A program made the translations under genes and the position numbers. A DNA stretch of 8,953 nt from Nitrospina sp. (GTDB taxonomy: Bacteria; Nitrospinota; Nitrospinia; Nitrospinales; Nitrospinaceae): assembly GCA_004357435.1 (NCBI GenBank), contig SMVS01000058.1, positions 1-8,953 of the forward strand. The letters run 5' to 3'. The notes below the pieces were generated by a model. That model saw nothing but the letters and a program-made list of their open reading frames with translations. It searched no databases and was not told where the DNA came from. Of the stretch, positions 4,976-8,953 are shown in pieces. Positions within the stretch are counted from its first letter, which is position 1. Each line of letters opens with the position of its first letter.

Positions 4976-6379
4976 TCACCTTGGTTTTTTATAGATATGT
5001 GTGGGAGTTCCTGCGAACACCTCGGCGGCTTCCATAACAGTTTCCGACAGGGTGGGATGCGGATGAATAGCTTTCGCCAAATCATGAACCGGGAGTCCCG
5101 CTTCAATAGCCAGAACACCCTCCGCCACCAGTTCTCCCGCTCCTGAACCCACCAGACCCATCCCCAGAATGCGCTGGGATTTGGGGTCCACGATGAGTTT
5201 GGTCAAACCGTCATTGCGGGCCAAAGTGGTCGCCCGACCGGATGCTCCCCACGGAAATTTAGCCACGGTGATCTCTAAACCCTGGGCCTTGGCCTCGGTT
5301 TCGGTGAGGCCGCACCAGGCGATCTCCGGATCGGTGAACACGACCGCAGGCAGGGTTCGTTGACCAAATTCCACGGAATCGCCTGATATCACCTGAACGG
5401 CGACTTTACCCTCATGCGATGCTTTATGGGCCAACATGGCGCCTCCTACGGCGTCTCCAATGGCAAATATACCGGGATCACTGGTACGCAATTGTTGGTC
5501 AACATGAATGAACCCTTGGCCATCCAATCCTACCCGGGTGGTTGCCAGGCCCAGCCCTTGTGTATTGGGTTTTCGCCCAACCGAGATCAACACTTTGTCA
5601 AAAATACGTTCCGTTGTGCCGCCCTCATTCTCCAGGACCACTTGCACTCCCTGAGAGGTGTCTTTAAAGGATTTCAGCCGGGTACTGAGTGAGATAGACT
5701 CAAATTTCTTTTTAAGGTTGACCTGAAGGATGCGGACCAGATCCCGATCCACCCCTGGCAGTAGGCCGTCGGTCATTTCCACCACCGCAACCTGGCTTCC
5801 CAGAGCGGCATAAACCGTGCCCATTTCCAAACCTATGTAGCCACCCCCCACGACCAGCAAACGCCCTGGAATTGATTCCACGTCCAATGCTCGGGTGGAA
5901 TCCATGATATTTGGGCTTGTTGATGCAAAATCTCCCGGTATAGCCGGCACCGAACCGACGGCGATGATAGCGTGCTTGAATTTTAAAGAGGTCGTAGCGT
6001 CGACAGAGATCGTATCGGAACTTTTGAAGCGGGCGCGCCCGGTCACCAAGTGAATCCCCCGTTGCTTGCATAACTGCGCCAGGCCTCCGGTCATTTTCCG
6101 GACCACATCGTTTTTCCAATTGCGCAAGCGGTCAAGGTCGATCTGAGGTTCTCCAAAATCCAATCCCCAGGCCTTGGCTTCACGGGTTTCGGAGATCAGT
6201 TTAGCCAGGTGGAGGAGCGCTTTGGAGGGAATACAACCGCGTTGGAGGCAGACTCCACCTAGTTGGCTTTCATCACTGACCAGAGTCACTGAAATGCCTT
6301 TGTCGGCGGCTAAAAACGCCGCCGAATAGCCTCCCGGCCCACCACCAATTACCACGAGATCCGTGTCCGTCATTGCCAT
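4976..6379 (-). CDS. lpdA: Dihydrolipoamide dehydrogenase (E3)
   Basis: This 467-residue cytoplasmic flavoenzyme reoxidises dihydrolipoamide with NAD+ as the E3 part of 2-oxo-acid dehydrogenase complexes and the glycine cleavage system. It has an FAD-binding GGGPGG (12-17), the redox disulfide C44/C49 in GGVCLQRGCIPSK, an NAD-binding GGGYIGLE (178-185), a second FAD contact in IFAIGDAV (304-311), and the dimer-interface HPHPTLSE with the catalytic His/Glu pair H441 and E446. Length and order of parts match the family. The Thr usual before the first redox Cys (GGTC) is Val here. Two Met codons near the start (6379 and 6373) are both possible. No E1, E2 or glycine-cleavage gene is in the window, so its complex partners lie elsewhere. 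It is last in the minus-strand series, 121 bases after the gene before it, and may have its own promoter. Confidence 0.95.
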   Translation of the reverse strand: MAMTDTDLVVIGGGPGGYSAAFLAADKGISVTLVSDESQLGGVCLQRGCIPSKALLHLAKLISETREAKAWGLDFGEPQIDLDRLRNWKNDVVRKMTGGLAQLCKQRGIHLVTGRARFKSSDTISVDATTSLKFKHAIIAVGSVPAIPGDFASTSPNIMDSTRALDVESIPGRLLVVGGGYIGLEMGTVYAALGSQVAVVEMTDGLLPGVDRDLVRILQVNLKKKFESISLSTRLKSFKDTSQGVQVVLENEGGTTERIFDKVLISVGRKPNTQGLGLATTRVGLDGQGFIHVDQQLRTSDPGIFAIGDAVGGAMLAHKASHEGKVAVQVISGDSVEFGQRTLPAVVFTDPEIAWCGLTETEAKAQGLEITVAKFPWGASGRATTLARNDGLTKLIVDPKSQRILGMGLVGSGAGELVAEGVLAIEAGLPVHDLAKAIHPHPTLSETVMEAAEVFAGTPTHIYKKPR

Positions 6380-6500
6380 TCGCTCAATTTCTTAGTTGCT
6401 CATTTGATAAAACGCCGCCAATCCTACCATAGCCCGGTCTCAAGGCACAACCCGAGGTGTGCGGTCTATTTACTGAGTTGATGGGATGAGGGAGAGACTG

Positions 6501-7103
6501 TTATTTGTGGCGGCGCCGGCTGAGCTGTTCCCAGGGGCGGGGTTCGGCCTTGACTTTCATTTTTCCGAGAACAAAATTAAAAATCCTTCGGGCATCAGAT
6601 TTGGTGGTGTGTTTACCGATGAGACGGCCCACCATATCCTGTTCCAAATCCATGAATGACTGAATTTGCCTGCCATACTTTTTCACGATTTGCAAAGTGC
6701 TGGGGTCGGATGATTTTGCCGGCAGGTTCTTATCAGAATCACCAGAAGTTTTTTTCTTGCGGGAAGATTCGCTAGCGGATTGTTTTTCGGTGTCCTCTGC
6801 AACTGCGTTGGGTGTCCTGGCCGCACCTGATAGAAAATAATCCAGGACAAAACCTTTTTCGGTTTGGGCGGCCTCAGCCAAACGTTTTTCGATAAATTTT
6901 TTGAGAGCCTCAGGCGTTTTTACGGATTCATCACTTTTCAACAGCCATAATTCCTCATCCATCGACTCAAAAAATCCCAAATCAGCCAGATGTAAAAAAA
7001 ATGCGCGGCCTTGGTCTCTATTGATTTCTGTTGAGAGAATTTTATCCCGCAACAGATCAACCCAGAAATTTGAAGAATGCACCCACTTGTTTTCAGAATC
7101 CAT
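6501..7103 (-). CDS. Hypothetical protein, two charged segments with a flexible linker
   Basis: This 200-residue protein has no signal peptide or membrane helix and is probably cytoplasmic. It has an N-terminal, apparently folded part (about 1-95; aromatic and Leu-rich, e.g. FFLHLADLGFF and ELWLL). A low-complexity Ser/Lys/Asp linker follows (about 100-135, including SSRKKKTSGDSDK). The basic C-terminal part (136-200) contains KKYGRQIQSFMDLEQDMVGRL and ends SRRRHK. I do not recognise the family and see no catalytic motif. The basic ending would suit nucleic-acid or acidic-partner binding, but that is inference. It starts 36 bases after the MOSC gene stop on the same strand, so the two are probably co-transcribed. 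Its ribosome site is poor (only a TTGAAG-like run before ATG). Codon pattern and length make it a likely real gene. Confidence 0.65.
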   Translation of the reverse strand: MDSENKWVHSSNFWVDLLRDKILSTEINRDQGRAFFLHLADLGFFESMDEELWLLKSDESVKTPEALKKFIEKRLAEAAQTEKGFVLDYFLSGAARTPNAVAEDTEKQSASESSRKKKTSGDSDKNLPAKSSDPSTLQIVKKYGRQIQSFMDLEQDMVGRLIGKHTTKSDARRIFNFVLGKMKVKAEPRPWEQLSRRRHK

Positions 7104-7139
7104 AGGACTTCAAGGGAGAGGGGAAGAGTCGGTAGAGTT

Positions 7140-7799
7140 TTATTTTAAAATTTTAAGGGCTACGTTCAATCTCTTTTCATAAATATCCCGCCATTCCTGG
7201 GACAGAGCTTCCAGACTCAGTATTTTTTTGAGCTTGGAAGAATTCTTTTTATCCTCATGCATCAGTCGATTGGCGTCATCCACGGAAATGCCATGCGGGT
7301 CAGGTTTGAGGAGTTCAAAGGGATCGCTAGATTGGAGCCAACCCGGTTTGAGCACACGCATATAAAAACCGGAATAACCGGTAGTCTGAACCCGGCAAGC
7401 CATTTTTTGATAATTAAAAACCTTGTTCAATTTATGGCAAGGTTGCCGGGGTTGAGAACATTGAACCTCTGCTTCGCCAATCTTAAAGATATCACCGATC
7501 CTGACCTCGTGCTCATTTACATTTTTGAGGGTGAGATTTTCACCAAAAGCGCCGGGCGAAAGTGACTGGGACAGCTCCTTTTCCCAAAACGGAAAGTGGT
7601 CCACGGAATAAACACAGACCGCCTTATCTCTTCCTCCATGGTAACGGAGGTCCGCTACCTGGTCCCCTTCAAATCCGAGAAAATCCAAATATGTTTTCCC
7701 GGTGACCGGCCTTTTTTGAATGGCCGATCGAAAATTTCTATCCATATCATATTGTACCTTGAAGGGCTTACCAATATTGATGGAAACTATTGAGCGCAT
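7140..7799 (-). CDS. MOSC-domain protein, YiiM type
   Basis: This 219-residue protein carries a MOSC domain, which binds the molybdenum cofactor and holds the metal through a conserved Cys. Signature pieces in order: GFEGDQVADLRYHGGRDKAV (42-61), GAFGENLT (83-90), RIGD (100-103) and SQPRQPC (115-121), with C121 the expected molybdenum ligand. After the MOSC core come GYSGFYMRVL (141-150) and a helical C-terminal part (to 219), the two-part layout of E. coli YiiM (about 224 residues), which reduces N-hydroxylated bases such as 6-hydroxylaminopurine. The likely role is detoxification of N-hydroxylated compounds with a separate reductase supplying electrons; the substrate here is not shown by the sequence. 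It follows the GAF-GGDEF gene by 47 bases and precedes the unknown 200-residue gene by 36. No clear Shine-Dalgarno precedes its ATG. Confidence 0.9.
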   Translation of the reverse strand: MRSIVSINIGKPFKVQYDMDRNFRSAIQKRPVTGKTYLDFLGFEGDQVADLRYHGGRDKAVCVYSVDHFPFWEKELSQSLSPGAFGENLTLKNVNEHEVRIGDIFKIGEAEVQCSQPRQPCHKLNKVFNYQKMACRVQTTGYSGFYMRVLKPGWLQSSDPFELLKPDPHGISVDDANRLMHEDKKNSSKLKKILSLEALSQEWRDIYEKRLNVALKILK

Positions 7800-7846
7800 A
7801 ATAGGTTTAAAATAAGAGTGTGTCCGGGTTGTAGATGGCGAACGTG

Positions 7847-8953
7847 TTATTTGATTTCCGGGAGCAGTTCCAAGGGGGAGGCGAAATGATAACGATTCTT
7901 ACCTTCTCTTTTGGCCGTATACAGAGCATCATCGGCACTGCTTAAAAGCTCTTTCCCCGTCATCCCGTCCTCCGGATAAATGGCGACCCCGATGCTGATG
8001 GATCCTTGCACATTTTGACCTTCCAGGTGCATGGGCTGGCTCCCCAATTTATTAATCTTTTCAGCCAGTTTTTTAACGTCCTCCTTATTATGAATTCCAG
8101 GAAAAACCAAAATGAACTCATCTCCCCCGAGACGAGCCACGGTATCCTCCTCCCGCAGACATCCTTTCAGCAATTCAGACATGCGTTGCAGCAACAGATC
8201 GCCTATGCCATGACCGTAGGTGTCGTTAATATTTTTAAAGTTATCGTAATCCAAATAAAACACAGCGAGCATATTCTTATTTCTCTTGGAATTTGCTAAA
8301 GCCACAGTGAGTCGATCATTGAGCAATATCCTGTTGGGCAAACCGGTCAGAGGATCGTGATAGGCCATATTTTTAATGGTCTCCTCGGATCGCTTGCGCT
8401 CCAACTCGGCCCCGGCCCGTGCCGCAAAAATCCGCAAAATGGAAATGGTCCGTTCCTTATCCACCATGGGCCGATTGTCATAAACTGATAGGTGGCCAAT
8501 GATTTTCATGGCAGAGTTGAAAAATGGAACTCCGGCGTAGCTTTGGATATTATATTTTTTGAGGTTTGGATCGTTGGGGAACAAGTCTTGAACTCGATCG
8601 GGATAAAAACTGAACATGCCTCCCAAAATATCTTCATGCGGTGTATTGACCGCATCAAATTGGTACTTTTGAATCAAGGATTCCCCGTCCCAGCCTGCGA
8701 CCACCTTGCAGGTGCTCTGGGTATAATCCAGTAGCTCGCTGATCACCGCCCAGCGCATCGGGAGTGCGGAGGCCAGATTACGCACCAGCGAATGAAAAAA
8801 CTCATCTCCCGTCTGACCCGAGGTGCCTTCCACAATGGAACGAAAAGCCTGGTCATCCTGATACCTTTTAAACTCACCGCCAATGCATGCCGAAAAAGTT
8901 CTAAGGATGTGCTCCTCGTCTTTATTCCAAAAACGAAGAGAGTGGCAGTCGGC
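7847..8953 (-). CDS. GAF-GAF-GGDEF diguanylate cyclase (N-terminus beyond window)
   Basis: This signalling protein makes cyclic di-GMP. The reading frame continues without a stop to the right edge, so the gene is partial; the GTG at 8831-8833 is internal, not the start. About 368 residues are visible. Residues 1-30 (including SLRFWNKDEEHILRTFS) look like the end of a first GAF domain. A second GAF spans about 45-185 and ends in RIFAARAGAELERKR. The GGDEF domain begins at AYHDPLTGLPNR (about 197) and holds DYDNFKNINDTYGH, with the metal-binding Asp, and an intact GGDEF (276-280). An REED motif (267-270) five residues before GGDEF matches the RxxD inhibitory site, so product feedback is expected. 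There is no EAL domain; the protein ends shortly after GGDEF. GAF domains bind small ligands or chromophores; the signal cannot be told. It heads the minus-strand gene series. Confidence 0.93.
   Translation of the reverse strand, partial: ADCHSLRFWNKDEEHILRTFSACIGGEFKRYQDDQAFRSIVEGTSGQTGDEFFHSLVRNLASALPMRWAVISELLDYTQSTCKVVAGWDGESLIQKYQFDAVNTPHEDILGGMFSFYPDRVQDLFPNDPNLKKYNIQSYAGVPFFNSAMKIIGHLSVYDNRPMVDKERTISILRIFAARAGAELERKRSEETIKNMAYHDPLTGLPNRILLNDRLTVALANSKRNKNMLAVFYLDYDNFKNINDTYGHGIGDLLLQRMSELLKGCLREEDTVARLGGDEFILVFPGIHNKEDVKKLAEKINKLGSQPMHLEGQNVQGSISIGVAIYPEDGMTGKELLSSADDALYTAKREGKNRYHFASPLELLPEIK

Noticed and set aside
6380..6500. Spacer between lpdA and the 200-residue gene, with GCACA/TGTGC inverted repeat
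   Set aside because: The stem has five pairs and an eight-base loop without a T-run, and no promoter stands out. I see no RNA gene or riboswitch there.
1..8953. Search for CRISPR arrays, tRNA or rRNA genes, transposases, att sites and phage genes
   Set aside because: Nothing resembling these was seen; the only repeats are the acidic codon tract and the protein-level LRR units.

Overview
The window looks like a chromosomal segment of a bacterium with a cytochrome c-based respiratory chain. It carries housekeeping genes (dihydrolipoamide dehydrogenase, BolA) and signalling genes (GAF-GGDEF), with no sign of phage, plasmid or transposon genes. The best taxonomic hint is the first gene. It is a divergent cytochrome bd-like membrane oxidase subunit next to a membrane-anchored diheme cytochrome c, a type I associate with nitrite oxidisers and their relatives (Nitrospira/Nitrospina-like lineages). 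A Nitrospinota or Nitrospirota member is my guess; nothing in the window proves it.

Layout. Bases 1-142 hold a possible C-terminal tail of an upstream gene and the leader of the respiratory operon. Bases 143-3385 (+) encode a two-gene unit: a 701-residue CydA-like protein and, 21 bases later, a diheme cytochrome c with three N-terminal membrane helices. It closes with a strong rho-independent terminator (3409-3442). A small leucine-rich-repeat protein (3565-4044, +) follows and converges on a BolA gene (4052-4348, -). Upstream of BolA on the same strand is an orphan thioredoxin-2-type zinc ribbon (4424-4630, -). A small membrane protein (4688-4957, +) is divergent from it. The right half is one minus-strand series: a GAF-GAF-GGDEF diguanylate cyclase running off the window edge (7847-8953), a YiiM-type MOSC protein (7140-7799), an unrecognised 200-residue protein (6501-7103) and dihydrolipoamide dehydrogenase (4976-6379).

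Most notable is the respiratory pair. The CydA-like protein keeps residues that align with the heme ligands of E. coli CydA (H19, H186, M393, E445). It has lost the quinol-binding Q-loop, has no CydB neighbour, has gained extra membrane helices at two places, and carries 22 consecutive acidic residues just after its signal sequence. With a diheme cytochrome c as the next gene, the simplest reading is a bd-type oxidase rewired to take electrons from cytochrome c instead of quinol, with the acidic arm possibly docking the cytochrome. This is inferred from motif alignment by eye and gene order.
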